From: Rhizobium sp. SL86
Lineage (GTDB): Bacteria > Pseudomonadota > Alphaproteobacteria > Rhizobiales > Rhizobiaceae
Direction of reading: 5' to 3'
Length of the DNA: 64,000 nucleotides
Assembly (NCBI RefSeq): GCF_026672545.1
Contig: NZ_JAPPRJ010000008.1
Span: 124,001-188,000 of the forward strand
Made by a program: the position numbers and the translations under genes. Each line of letters begins with the position of its first letter. Position 1 is the stretch's first letter. This document shows, piece after piece, positions 7,918-15,743 of the stretch. The notes under the pieces are model-generated. The model was not told where the DNA came from, ran no database searches, and saw nothing but the letters and a program-made list of their open reading frames with translations.

Positions 7918-9522
7918 ATGCTTATCCGTTTCATCACACTCGTTTTCCTCCTTCTTTCCATCGCCACATCCTCGTTTGCCCAGTCCGATCCGAAGGCGTT
8001 GATCGACCAGCTCGGCAAGGCGGATTTCAAGCAGGCGGAAGAGCTGATCGGCCAGATCGCCGCGACGGGGGACCCGCGGGTCGTGCCGGCGCTCAACGCG
8101 TTTGGCGAGGGCGATCTTTACGCCCGCAAATCCGATGGTGCCGTGTTCATCACCAAGGCCGCGGGCGCCAATTTTGCGCTGATCGATCCGCTGACTGGTG
8201 AAAGCGCCGGCGAAGCGCCGAAGGCGGCGATGGTGAAGCTCAAGATCAACAACAATCTGCGCCGCGTCATTCGTTCGGCGATGGGCGGCCTGACGCTGCT
8301 GAGCCCGGACCGCACCGTTCGTCTGCAGGCGGCTGATGCCGTTTTGCGCTCGCCGTCGGCGGAAAACCTCGAATTGGTCGAGGCAGCCCTCGCCAAGGAA
8401 ACCGACCGGGAGGTGAAGGCCCGGATGGAAGAGGCGCGCGCCGCATCCATCCTGATTTCCAACCGTTCGGTCGAGGAAAAACGTGCCGCCATCGAAACCG
8501 TCGCAAGCCTCGGCGGACGCGGTGCGATCAGCATCCTGATGTCGGCGTCCTCCTCGCTTGATGCCGCGCTGAAGCCGGATGTCGATGCGGCGATTGCCAA
8601 GATCGAGACGACCCAGGCCTTCTGGGACATGGGCCAGAATGTCTGGTACGGCATCTCTCTGGGCTCCGTGCTGCTGCTCGCCGCCATCGGCCTTGCCATC
8701 ACCTTCGGCGTGATGGGCATCATCAACATGGCGCATGGCGAAATGGTCATGCTTGGCGCCTATTCGACCTTTGTGGTGCAGGAGGCGATCCGCACGTCCG
8801 CGCCGCATCTCTTCGACTGGTCGCTGGCGATTGCGCTGCCTGTTGCCTTCCTGGTCACGGCCGCCGCCGGCCTCATCATCGAGCGCGGTGTCATCCGTTT
8901 CCTCTACGGCCGCCCGCTGGAAACCCTGCTTGCCACCTGGGGCGTTTCGCTGATCCTGCAGCAGCTCGTGCGCTCCATCTTCGGTCCGACCAACCAGGAG
9001 GTTGGCAACCCGTCCTGGATGTCCGGCGCCTTCCAGCTCGGCCAGATGCAGATCACCTGGAACCGGCTGTGGATCGTCGCCTTCTCGCTCACCATCTTCC
9101 TTGGCCTGCTGCTCCTGATGAAACGCTCCGCCTTCGGGCTCCAGATGCGTGCCGTCACCCAGAACCGCCGCATGGCCTCGTCCATGGGCATCCGCACGCC
9201 CTGGGTCGATGCCTTCACCTTCGCGCTCGGCTCCGGCATCGCCGGCATTGCCGGCGTAGCGCTCAGCCAGATCGACAACGTTTCGCCGAACCTTGGCCAG
9301 TCCTACATCATCGACAGCTTCATGGTCGTGGTCTTCGGCGGCGTCGGCAATCTCTGGGGAACGCTGGTCGGGGCACTCTCGCTCGGTGTGCTCAACAAGT
9401 TCCTCGAGCCTTCGGTCGGTGCCGTTCTCGGCAAGATCCTGGTGCTCGTTCTGATCATCCTCTTCATCCAGAAGAGACCGCGCGGCCTGTTCGCGCTCAA
9501 GGGAAGGGCGATCGAAGCATGA
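7918..9522 (+). CDS. urtB: Urea ABC transporter permease UrtB
   Basis: A 534-residue inner-membrane protein. Residues 1-21 form a signal peptide (cleavage after SSFAQ). Residues about 22-230 make a periplasmic helical, HEAT-like region characteristic of UrtB. Residues about 240-530 are the LivH-type permease domain, with GLAITFGVMGIINMAHGEM as its signature opening. Together with UrtC it forms the channel for urea delivered by UrtA. Its stop overlaps the urtC start by 4 bp (ATGA at 9519-9522), showing translational coupling. A palindromic repeat in front of it could uncouple its expression from that of urtA. Confidence 0.95.
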   Translation: MLIRFITLVFLLLSIATSSFAQSDPKALIDQLGKADFKQAEELIGQIAATGDPRVVPALNAFGEGDLYARKSDGAVFITKAAGANFALIDPLTGESAGEAPKAAMVKLKINNNLRRVIRSAMGGLTLLSPDRTVRLQAADAVLRSPSAENLELVEAALAKETDREVKARMEEARAASILISNRSVEEKRAAIETVASLGGRGAISILMSASSSLDAALKPDVDAAIAKIETTQAFWDMGQNVWYGISLGSVLLLAAIGLAITFGVMGIINMAHGEMVMLGAYSTFVVQEAIRTSAPHLFDWSLAIALPVAFLVTAAAGLIIERGVIRFLYGRPLETLLATWGVSLILQQLVRSIFGPTNQEVGNPSWMSGAFQLGQMQITWNRLWIVAFSLTIFLGLLLLMKRSAFGLQMRAVTQNRRMASSMGIRTPWVDAFTFALGSGIAGIAGVALSQIDNVSPNLGQSYIIDSFMVVVFGGVGNLWGTLVGALSLGVLNKFLEPSVGAVLGKILVLVLIILFIQKRPRGLFALKGRAIEA

Positions 9523-10688
9523 TCACCAGCTTTATTCTTCGCGCGCTCGAAGGCCGTATCGTGGCGGCCATTGCCATCCTGCTTGCCGTGGCCGTGCTCG
9601 TGCCTGCCAGCAACCTCCTGACGCCCCCCGACAGCGCCCTGCATATCCCAACCTATGCCATGTCGCTGATGGGCAAGTATCTGTGTTATGCGCTGCTCGC
9701 GCTGGCGCTCGATCTCGTCTGGGGTTACTGCGGCATCCTTTCGCTCGGCCACGGCGCTTTCTTTGCGCTCGGCGGTTACGCCATGGGCATGTATCTGATG
9801 CGCCAGATCGGCTCGCGCGGCGTCTACGGCGATCCTGTCCTGCCGGACTTCATGGTCTTCCTCAACTGGAAGGAACTGCCGTGGTTCTGGCATGGCATGG
9901 ACATGTTCTGGTTCGCCATGCTGATGGTGCTTGTCGTGCCCGGCCTGCTGGCCTTCATCTTCGGCTGGTTCGCCTTTCGCTCGCGCGTCAACGGTGTTTA
10001 TCTCTCGATCATCACGCAGGCCATGACCTATGCGCTGATGCTCGCCTTCTTCCGCAACGACATGGGCTTCGGCGGCAATAACGGCCTGACCGACTACAAG
10101 GACATCCTGGGCTTCTCGGTTCAGGCGGACGGCACGCGCGCCGTGCTCTTCGCGCTCTCGGCGATCCTGCTGTCGCTTTGCCTGCTGCTCGCCTCGGCGA
10201 TTACCCGCTCGAAATTCGGCAAAGTGCTGGTCGGCGTGCGGGATGCGGAAAGCCGGGTGCGGTTCCTCGGCTTCCGGGTGGAAAACATCAAGCTCTTCAC
10301 CTTTGTCGTCTCGGCCATGATGGCCGGCATTGCCGGCGCGCTCTTCGTGCCGCAGGTCGGCATCATCAATCCGGGCGAGTTTGCGCCTGCGAACTCCATC
10401 GAAGTCGTCGTGTGGACGGCGGTCGGCGGGCGCGGCACGCTGATCGGCCCGATCATCGGCGCGGTGCTCGTCAATGGCGGCAAAAGCTTCTTCACCGGTG
10501 CCTTTCCGGAATTCTGGCTCTATGCGCTCGGCGCGCTCTTCATCTGCGTCACGCTGTTCATGCCGAAAGGCATTGTCGGCACGGTGCAGGGCATGCTCGC
10601 CAACCGCCGTGCGGCACAGGCGGCGGCAAAGGCCGAGGCCGGGCAGAACGATGACCGTGCCACCCCACAGATCCAGGCAGCGGAGTAA
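9519..10688 (+). CDS. urtC: Urea ABC transporter permease UrtC
   Basis: A 389-residue LivM-type permease beginning MITSFILRALEGRIVAAIA. The segment LALDLVWGYCGILSLGHGAFFALGGYAMGMYL is the conserved LivM/UrtC region and is followed by about eight more hydrophobic helices; the C-terminal tail is hydrophilic and alanine-rich. It pairs with UrtB in the inner membrane. The ATG lies inside the urtB stop (4-bp overlap). The longer frame upstream of 9519 is read out of frame through urtB and is discarded. urtD follows after a few bases. Confidence 0.95.
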   Translation: MITSFILRALEGRIVAAIAILLAVAVLVPASNLLTPPDSALHIPTYAMSLMGKYLCYALLALALDLVWGYCGILSLGHGAFFALGGYAMGMYLMRQIGSRGVYGDPVLPDFMVFLNWKELPWFWHGMDMFWFAMLMVLVVPGLLAFIFGWFAFRSRVNGVYLSIITQAMTYALMLAFFRNDMGFGGNNGLTDYKDILGFSVQADGTRAVLFALSAILLSLCLLLASAITRSKFGKVLVGVRDAESRVRFLGFRVENIKLFTFVVSAMMAGIAGALFVPQVGIINPGEFAPANSIEVVVWTAVGGRGTLIGPIIGAVLVNGGKSFFTGAFPEFWLYALGALFICVTLFMPKGIVGTVQGMLANRRAAQAAAKAEAGQNDDRATPQIQAAE

Positions 10689-10693
10689 GAGTG

Positions 10694-11452
10694 ATGGAAG
10701 TCAATGACGGCAAGGCCAAATCGCTGCTGTATCTCGACGGGGTCTCGGTCTCCTTCGACGGGTTCAAGGCGCTGAATTCGCTCTCCTTCGTGGTGGAGCC
10801 CGGCGAACTGCGCGCCATCATCGGGCCGAACGGTGCCGGCAAAACGACGATGATGGACATCATCACCGGCAAGACGCGGCCGGACAGCGGCACAGTGCTT
10901 TTCGAGGACAGGATCGACCTGACGAAAAAGGACGAGGCCGACATCGCCCAGCTCGGCATCGGCCGCAAATTCCAGAAGCCGACCGTGTTCGAAAGCCACA
11001 CGGTCTGGGACAATCTGGAACTGGCGCTGAACCGCAAGCGCGGCGTGTTTGCCACCCTGTTCTATCGGCTGACGGCGGAGGACAGGGACCGCATCGAGGA
11101 AATCCTCGCCACCGTGCGTCTCGGCCATCGCCGCGACGAGCTGGCCGCCAATCTGTCGCATGGCCAGAAACAGTGGCTGGAGATCGGCATGCTGCTTGCC
11201 CAGGAACCGAAACTGCTCTTGGTCGATGAGCCGGTGGCCGGCATGACCGATGCCGAGACCGCGGAGACCGCCATCCTGCTGCGCGAGATCGCCAAGAGCC
11301 GGTCCGTGGTGGTGGTGGAGCACGACATGGGTTTCATCCGCGACCTCGGCGTCAAGGTGACGTGCCTGGCGGAAGGTTCGGTGCTGGCGGAGGGATCGAT
11401 CGATTTCGTCTCGAATGATCCGAAGGTCATCGAGAACTATCTGGGGCGGTGA
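10694..11452 (+). CDS. urtD: Urea ABC transporter ATP-binding protein UrtD
   Basis: A 252-residue LivG-like ATPase. Walker A is GPNGAGKTT (about residues 43-51), the signature region is LSHGQKQWLEIGMLLAQ (about 154), Walker B is LLLVDEPVAGM (about 173), and the switch His is in VVVVEHDMGFI. It energises UrtBC from the cytoplasmic side. Adjacent GTG (10691) and ATG (10694) codons are both possible starts; the GGAG at 10682-10685 is spaced slightly better for the ATG. The interval to urtE (253 bp) is filled by a second copy of the palindromic repeat, unusual inside an ABC operon. Confidence 0.95.
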   Translation: MEVNDGKAKSLLYLDGVSVSFDGFKALNSLSFVVEPGELRAIIGPNGAGKTTMMDIITGKTRPDSGTVLFEDRIDLTKKDEADIAQLGIGRKFQKPTVFESHTVWDNLELALNRKRGVFATLFYRLTAEDRDRIEEILATVRLGHRRDELAANLSHGQKQWLEIGMLLAQEPKLLLVDEPVAGMTDAETAETAILLREIAKSRSVVVVEHDMGFIRDLGVKVTCLAEGSVLAEGSIDFVSNDPKVIENYLGR

Positions 11453-11479
11453 GGGGGATGCGGAATTTGCTGCCTTTAA

Positions 11480-11670
11480 CCCCCTCTGGCTGCCGCCATC
11501 TCCCCCACAAGGGGGGAGATCTTTCGCGGCACCGCCTCGGCCCAATAGGGGCGCAGACGATGAGGCAGGGTAAGTCCCTCCCCCTTGTGGGGAGGGGTTG
11601 GGGAGGGGTCTTTTTACCCAATCCCGTGGCTCACATCGTTGCAGAGATACCCGGCAGGGCAGAGGGGGGT
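11480..11670. repeat. Mosaic palindromic intergenic repeat, copy 2 (between urtD and urtE)
   Basis: Two palindromic modules (ATCTCCCCC/GGGGGGAGAT around ACAA, and CCCTCCCC/GGGGAGGG around CTTG) lie about 75 bp apart and are bounded by CCCCCTCTGGCTGCCG and CGGCAGGGCAGAGGGGGG. It is in the opposite orientation to copy 1, since its left edge is the reverse complement of the right edge of copy 1. It interrupts urtD and urtE, which elsewhere are usually contiguous. Confidence 0.75.
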
Positions 11671-11705
11671 AACCTCGGAACTAAGCGGATCACCGGAGGC
11701 ACTCC

Positions 11706-12401
11706 ATGCTGACAGTCAACAACATCAACCTTCATTACGGCGCGGCACAGGCGCTGCGCGGTGTTTCCATCGAGGCGCCGATGGGCAAGATCACCTGCGT
11801 GCTGGGCCGCAACGGGGTCGGCAAGTCGTCGCTTTTGCGTGCCATCACCGGGCAGCATGCGGTCTCCGCCGGCACGATCGCCTTCAACGGCGAAAGCCTC
11901 AACGGCCTTGCACCCTTCAACCGGGCCAAACACGGCATCGGCTACGTGCCGCAGGGACGAGAGATCTTTCCGCTGCTCACCGTCAAGGAAAACCTGGAAA
12001 CCGGGTTTGCGCCGCTGCCGCGCAAGGAGCGCTTCATTCCGGATGATATTTTTGCACTGTTTCCGGTGTTGAACTCCATGTTGTCGCGCCGCGGCGGCGA
12101 CCTGTCGGGCGGCCAGCAGCAACAGCTTGCCATCGGCCGCGCTATGGTGACCCGGCCGAAAATTCTTGTGCTGGACGAACCGACGGAAGGCATCCAGCCG
12201 TCGATCATCAAGGATATCGGCCGGGCGATCCGTTACCTGCGCGATTCCACCGGGATGGCGATCCTGCTGGTCGAACAATATCTCGACTTCTGCCGCGAAC
12301 TCGCCGATCATGTCTACATCATGGATCGCGGCGAGATCGTGCATGAAGGGGCAGCCGAGACGCTGGATACGCCGGAGGCGAGGAAACATCTGACCGTGTG
12401 A
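11706..12401 (+). CDS. urtE: Urea ABC transporter ATP-binding protein UrtE
   Basis: A 231-residue LivF-like ATPase. Walker A is GRNGVGKSS (about residues 36-44), the signature is DLSGGQQQQLAIGRAM (about 135-150), Walker B is ILVLDEPTEGIQP (about 156-168), and the switch His position is replaced by Gln (LLVEQYLDF), as is normal for LivF/UrtE proteins. It partners UrtD as the second nucleotide-binding subunit. It starts 35 bp after the palindromic repeat with a GGAGG ribosome-binding site (ACCGGAGGCACTCC). It is the last urt gene; a secreted esterase gene and then ureD follow in the same direction. Confidence 0.95.
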   Translation: MLTVNNINLHYGAAQALRGVSIEAPMGKITCVLGRNGVGKSSLLRAITGQHAVSAGTIAFNGESLNGLAPFNRAKHGIGYVPQGREIFPLLTVKENLETGFAPLPRKERFIPDDIFALFPVLNSMLSRRGGDLSGGQQQQLAIGRAMVTRPKILVLDEPTEGIQPSIIKDIGRAIRYLRDSTGMAILLVEQYLDFCRELADHVYIMDRGEIVHEGAAETLDTPEARKHLTV

Positions 12402-12511
12402 ACCTGTGTCATTTATGATAGCTCATCACTTTTTGCGGCTCTGCCGCCTGCGTGCGGGGTTTATCAAGGGGGGTCTAATATGTTAATCGGGCGGCGCTTT
12501 TCATCCAAAGC

Positions 12512-13753
12512 ATGACACCCTTTTCCGCACGCTCTGTCACGAGGCGCTTGATGGCATTTGGACTTTCGACTGGCACCGTCGCCCGCGCTCTTGCTCGCCT
12601 GACCGCCGCAGGGGCCTTTTTATTGGGCGCAATCGCTGTTGCCCAGGCCGCAGGATGCGGGGTTCCGGTCGAACCGGGCTACCACGACGTGACGCTTGAT
12701 GTCGGCGGTCACAGCCGCTCGGGGGTCGCGTTCATTCCGCCGGGTTATACGGGCACGCAGAAGGTGCCCCTCGTGTTCGACCTGCATGGCAGCAACAGCA
12801 ATCCGCGTGGGCAGATGGCCCGCAGTTCCTGGGACAAGGTGGCGGCGAAGAACGGTTTCATCGTTTTTGCGCCGCAGGGTAGCCTCTCCGGCACCACGCC
12901 GGGCACGCATGCCTGGAACGTTCCGGGCGTCACCTTTCGCGAGGGCGGGCTGGATGAGGTCGCCTTCCTGAAGGCTGCCGTCGAGCGGGTGAAGGCGGAC
13001 TATTGCGTCGATCCGGCGCAGGTCTTTGCCTCCGGTTATTCCGGCGGTGGGCGTATGCTGTCGGCCTATGTCTGCTCCGGCGCCGATGATTTTGCCGCAG
13101 CCGGTTTCGTCAATTCGCTGCGCGTCGGCCTGCCGGTCGAAAGTCGCGATGGTCGCTGGCGGCCGGACCCGACCACCTGCCGCCCGGCAAAGCCGATCTC
13201 GATCATGGCATTTGCCAGCGTCAAGGACGAACAGAACCCCTATGCCGGCGGTGGCAAACCCTATTGGCAGTACAGTTTCAAGACGGCGCTGCAGCGCTGG
13301 CTGGAACTCGACGGCTGCAAGCCGGCGGCCAAACCCGAAACGGTCGACGACGTGACCTTCAGCCTGTTCGAGACCTGCCAGAACGGCGCACGTGTTGCGT
13401 CTTACGAATTTGCCGAGGGCAATCACGACTGGCCGAAGCCGAGCCAGAAGGCGCGGGTGATCGCCGCCGCCACGGACGGCCAGGCGGCCGGTGTGGTGCA
13501 GGTGTCAAATGCCCGCAAGCCGAGCTTTGATCCGAATATTGATCCGGCGCCGCGGATGTGGGACTTCTTCCGCAAGGCCGACAGCACGGATGTCATTGCC
13601 ACCGCAACGCCGCCCGCGACCAAGGTCAAGGCGTCGGCAGCGTGCGGCGGTGATCCGGCATCGGCCGTACAGACAGTCGAGGGGATGACGTGCAGCAGCA
13701 ATCCGCCGCAAGAGCCGCGCCGCAGCGGGCTCGGGGCAAAGGGTGCCTTGTAA
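12512..13753 (+). CDS. Secreted alpha/beta-hydrolase, PHB-depolymerase/feruloyl-esterase (LpqC) type
   Basis: A 413-residue precursor with an N-terminal signal peptide (a hydrophobic stretch to AVAQAAGC, about residues 30-50); the internal ATG at 12551 is an alternative start. The mature part shows FDLHGSNSNP (oxyanion region), the nucleophile motif ASGYSGGGRM (Ser about 175) and a C-terminal catalytic His in EGNHDWPKP (about 308). These features match the LpqC/PHB depolymerase-feruloyl esterase group, which hydrolyses polyester or aryl-ester bonds outside the cytoplasm. Three or more Cys pairs suggest disulfides. Its last 64 bp overlap the start of ureD in another frame. A role in urea use is not apparent. 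Confidence 0.8.
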   Translation: MTPFSARSVTRRLMAFGLSTGTVARALARLTAAGAFLLGAIAVAQAAGCGVPVEPGYHDVTLDVGGHSRSGVAFIPPGYTGTQKVPLVFDLHGSNSNPRGQMARSSWDKVAAKNGFIVFAPQGSLSGTTPGTHAWNVPGVTFREGGLDEVAFLKAAVERVKADYCVDPAQVFASGYSGGGRMLSAYVCSGADDFAAAGFVNSLRVGLPVESRDGRWRPDPTTCRPAKPISIMAFASVKDEQNPYAGGGKPYWQYSFKTALQRWLELDGCKPAAKPETVDDVTFSLFETCQNGARVASYEFAEGNHDWPKPSQKARVIAAATDGQAAGVVQVSNARKPSFDPNIDPAPRMWDFFRKADSTDVIATATPPATKVKASAACGGDPASAVQTVEGMTCSSNPPQEPRRSGLGAKGAL

Positions 13754-14514
13754 CCAAACAACTGGCGGGCCGCACGCGGCTTGCCGAACTGTACCAGGAG
13801 GGCTGCGGCAAGATCCGCCTGCCCGAAACCTTCGATTCCTCCCTCGAAGCCATCCTCATCAACAGTTCCGGCGGGTTGACCGGCGGCGACCGGCTGGACT
13901 GGTCGCTCGCTGCCGGCCCCGGCACGGACGTCATCGTCACCACTCAGGCCAACGAGAAGATCTACAAGGCCGCCGCCGATACGGCTTTGCTCTCCAGCCG
14001 GCTCGAGGTGGGCGAGGGGGCAAAGGTTGCCTGGCTGCCTCAGGAAAGCATTCTGTTCAACCGCGCCTCGCTCACCCGCGAGCTTTCCGTCGATCTGGCG
14101 CCGAGTGCCGAATTCATGGCGGTCGAAGCGATCATTCTCGGGCGGACCGCGATGGGTGAACGTGCCGAGACCGGCCTTTTCCGCGACCGCTGGCGCATTC
14201 GCCGCGGCGGCAAACTCATCCATGCCGAAGACGTGCGGCTGGAGGGCGAGATCGCAAGACTTTCGGCCGAACCCGCGGTGCTCTCCGGCAAGGTGGCCTT
14301 TGCCACCGTCATTTATTCCGGACCTTCCGCCGAGCTGTTTTTGGCGCGTGTGAGGTCCGTTCTCGACGGCCACCATGCTGGCGCAAGCCATTGGCAGGAC
14401 AAGCTGATCGTGCGCGTTGCCGCAACGGACGGATTCTCTTTAAGAAAAATTCTTGTTCCGGTCATTTCGCTCTTGCGAAACGGCGCGCCCTTGCCGAAAG
14501 TCTGGAACACATGA
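13690..14514 (+). CDS. ureD: Urease accessory protein UreD
   Basis: A 274-residue protein with the UreD core from LVTKQLAGRTRLAELYQEGC through SGGLTGGDRLDW, then TTQANEKIYKA and PQESILFNRASL. UreD binds apo-urease and, with UreF and UreG, forms the chaperone complex that inserts nickel. The GTG start at 13690 has GAGGGG at 13679-13684; this coding start lies inside the tail of the upstream esterase gene, implying coupled translation. It precedes ureA by 22 bp. Confidence 0.93.
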   Translation: MQQQSAARAAPQRARGKGCLVTKQLAGRTRLAELYQEGCGKIRLPETFDSSLEAILINSSGGLTGGDRLDWSLAAGPGTDVIVTTQANEKIYKAAADTALLSSRLEVGEGAKVAWLPQESILFNRASLTRELSVDLAPSAEFMAVEAIILGRTAMGERAETGLFRDRWRIRRGGKLIHAEDVRLEGEIARLSAEPAVLSGKVAFATVIYSGPSAELFLARVRSVLDGHHAGASHWQDKLIVRVAATDGFSLRKILVPVISLLRNGAPLPKVWNT

Positions 14515-14536
14515 CAGCAAAAGATTTGGGGAAGCC

Positions 14537-14839
14537 ATGAATCTCAGCCCGAGAGAAAAAGACAAGCTTCTGATTTCCATGGCGGCCATGGTGGCGCGCC
14601 GGCGGCTGGAGCGCGGCGTCAAGCTTAACTATCCGGAAGCCATTGCGCTGATCACGGATTTCGTCGTGGAAGGTGCGCGCGATGGCCGCGCCGTGCCCGA
14701 TCTGATGGAAGCCGGCGCCCATGTCATCACCCGCGACCAGGTGATGGAAGGTGTGGCCGAGATGATCCACGACGTGCAGGTGGAAGCGACCTTTCCGGAC
14801 GGCACCAAGCTGGTGACCGTTCACGAACCGATCCGCTGA
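14537..14839 (+). CDS. ureA: Urease gamma subunit
   Basis: A 100-residue protein starting MNLSPREKDKLLISMAAMVA, the canonical UreA opening, and ending VTVHEPIR. It is the normal length for the small gamma subunit that packs against the catalytic alpha subunit. The ATG at 14537 is preceded by a GGGGAAG ribosome-binding site. It is followed by ureB after 12 bp. Confidence 0.97.
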   Translation: MNLSPREKDKLLISMAAMVARRRLERGVKLNYPEAIALITDFVVEGARDGRAVPDLMEAGAHVITRDQVMEGVAEMIHDVQVEATFPDGTKLVTVHEPIR

Positions 14840-14851
14840 GGGGGAAAACGC

Positions 14852-15157
14852 ATGATCCCGGGTGAAATCATTGCCGCCAGCGGCGAGATCGAACTGAATG
14901 CCGGACGCCCGACGATCACGGTCGAGGTGTCCAATACCGGCGACCGTCCGGTGCAGGTGGGCAGCCACTATCATTTCTACGAGACCAATGCCGGCCTCTC
15001 GTTCGACCGCGAGAAGACGCGTGGCATGCGGCTCGATATTCCGGCGGGCACCGCCGTTCGTTTTGAGCCCGGTCAGACGCGCGAGGTAACGCTTATTCCG
15101 CTGTCCGGCAAACGCGAGGTCTACGGCTTCCGCCAGAAGGTCATGGGCAAGCTGTGA
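14852..15157 (+). CDS. ureB: Urease beta subunit
   Basis: A 101-residue protein beginning MIPGEIIAASGEIELNAGRP with the typical SNTGDRPVQVGSHYHFYE motif and the C-terminal VYGFRQKVMGKL. It is a structural subunit of the cytoplasmic urease, separate from ureA as in most bacteria. A GAGGGG ribosome-binding site precedes the ATG. The next frame starts close to or overlapping its stop. Confidence 0.97.
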   Translation: MIPGEIIAASGEIELNAGRPTITVEVSNTGDRPVQVGSHYHFYETNAGLSFDREKTRGMRLDIPAGTAVRFEPGQTREVTLIPLSGKREVYGFRQKVMGKL

Positions 15158-15174
15158 GAATAAGGAAACGGGCG

Positions 15175-15597
15175 GTGATCAAGGCGGGCCTCGGCATACT
15201 GTATCTCTGCGGCTGCGTGCTCCTGATGGATGCGCCGTCCTCCGCGGAGGACAAGCCTTCGGTGGCCTGTGACCAGGCGGTGAGCCAGACCGACATCAAC
15301 ATCTGCGCCGATCTCGATTACCGCGCTGCCGACAAGGCGTTGAACGCCCAGTGGACCGCGACGAAGAAAGTGCTGACCGGCTGGGACGCGGAGCTTGAAG
15401 CCCACAACAAGGGCGCCGTCGAGGAACTGACGAAGGCGCAACGCGCCTGGATCACCTATCGTGATGCCCATTGCAATGCGGTCGGTTACAGCGTGTGGGG
15501 CGGCAGCCTCTATCAGGCGGTGATCCTTGGCTGTCTTGCCGAGGTGACGCGCAACCGCACGGCGGAATTGAAGCAATTGGCGGACGGCATCCAGTAG
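15175..15597 (+). CDS. LprI/DUF1311-family secreted protein inside the urease operon
   Basis: About 140 residues, starting with a hydrophobic export signal (IKAGLGILYLCGC); the LCGC could be a lipobox, otherwise cleavage near SSAED is likely. The mature part has the DUF1311/LprI pattern: a Cys-containing N-terminal part (ACDQAVSQTDINICAD) and the conserved AQRAWITYRDAHCNA. LprI is a lysozyme inhibitor in mycobacteria; the function of the rhizobial relatives is unknown. The GTG at 15175 is chosen because AAGGAAAC lies upstream; a GTG at 15154 overlapping the ureB stop is an alternative. It lies between ureB and ureC, so it is co-transcribed with the urease genes. Confidence 0.8.
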   Translation: MIKAGLGILYLCGCVLLMDAPSSAEDKPSVACDQAVSQTDINICADLDYRAADKALNAQWTATKKVLTGWDAELEAHNKGAVEELTKAQRAWITYRDAHCNAVGYSVWGGSLYQAVILGCLAEVTRNRTAELKQLADGIQ

Positions 15598-15743
15598 GGT
15601 GCCGACCGCCGCAATGATCCGCGTGAGTGCTGCGGCAAAGCCTGCGTGCGCTCCGCATAAGACTTGGACGTACCCGTTTGCAGTCACCGGTCTCCCGCCG
15701 GATCTGCTGCCGAAATTCTCCCGCCTCGAAGGAGTCTGACCCG

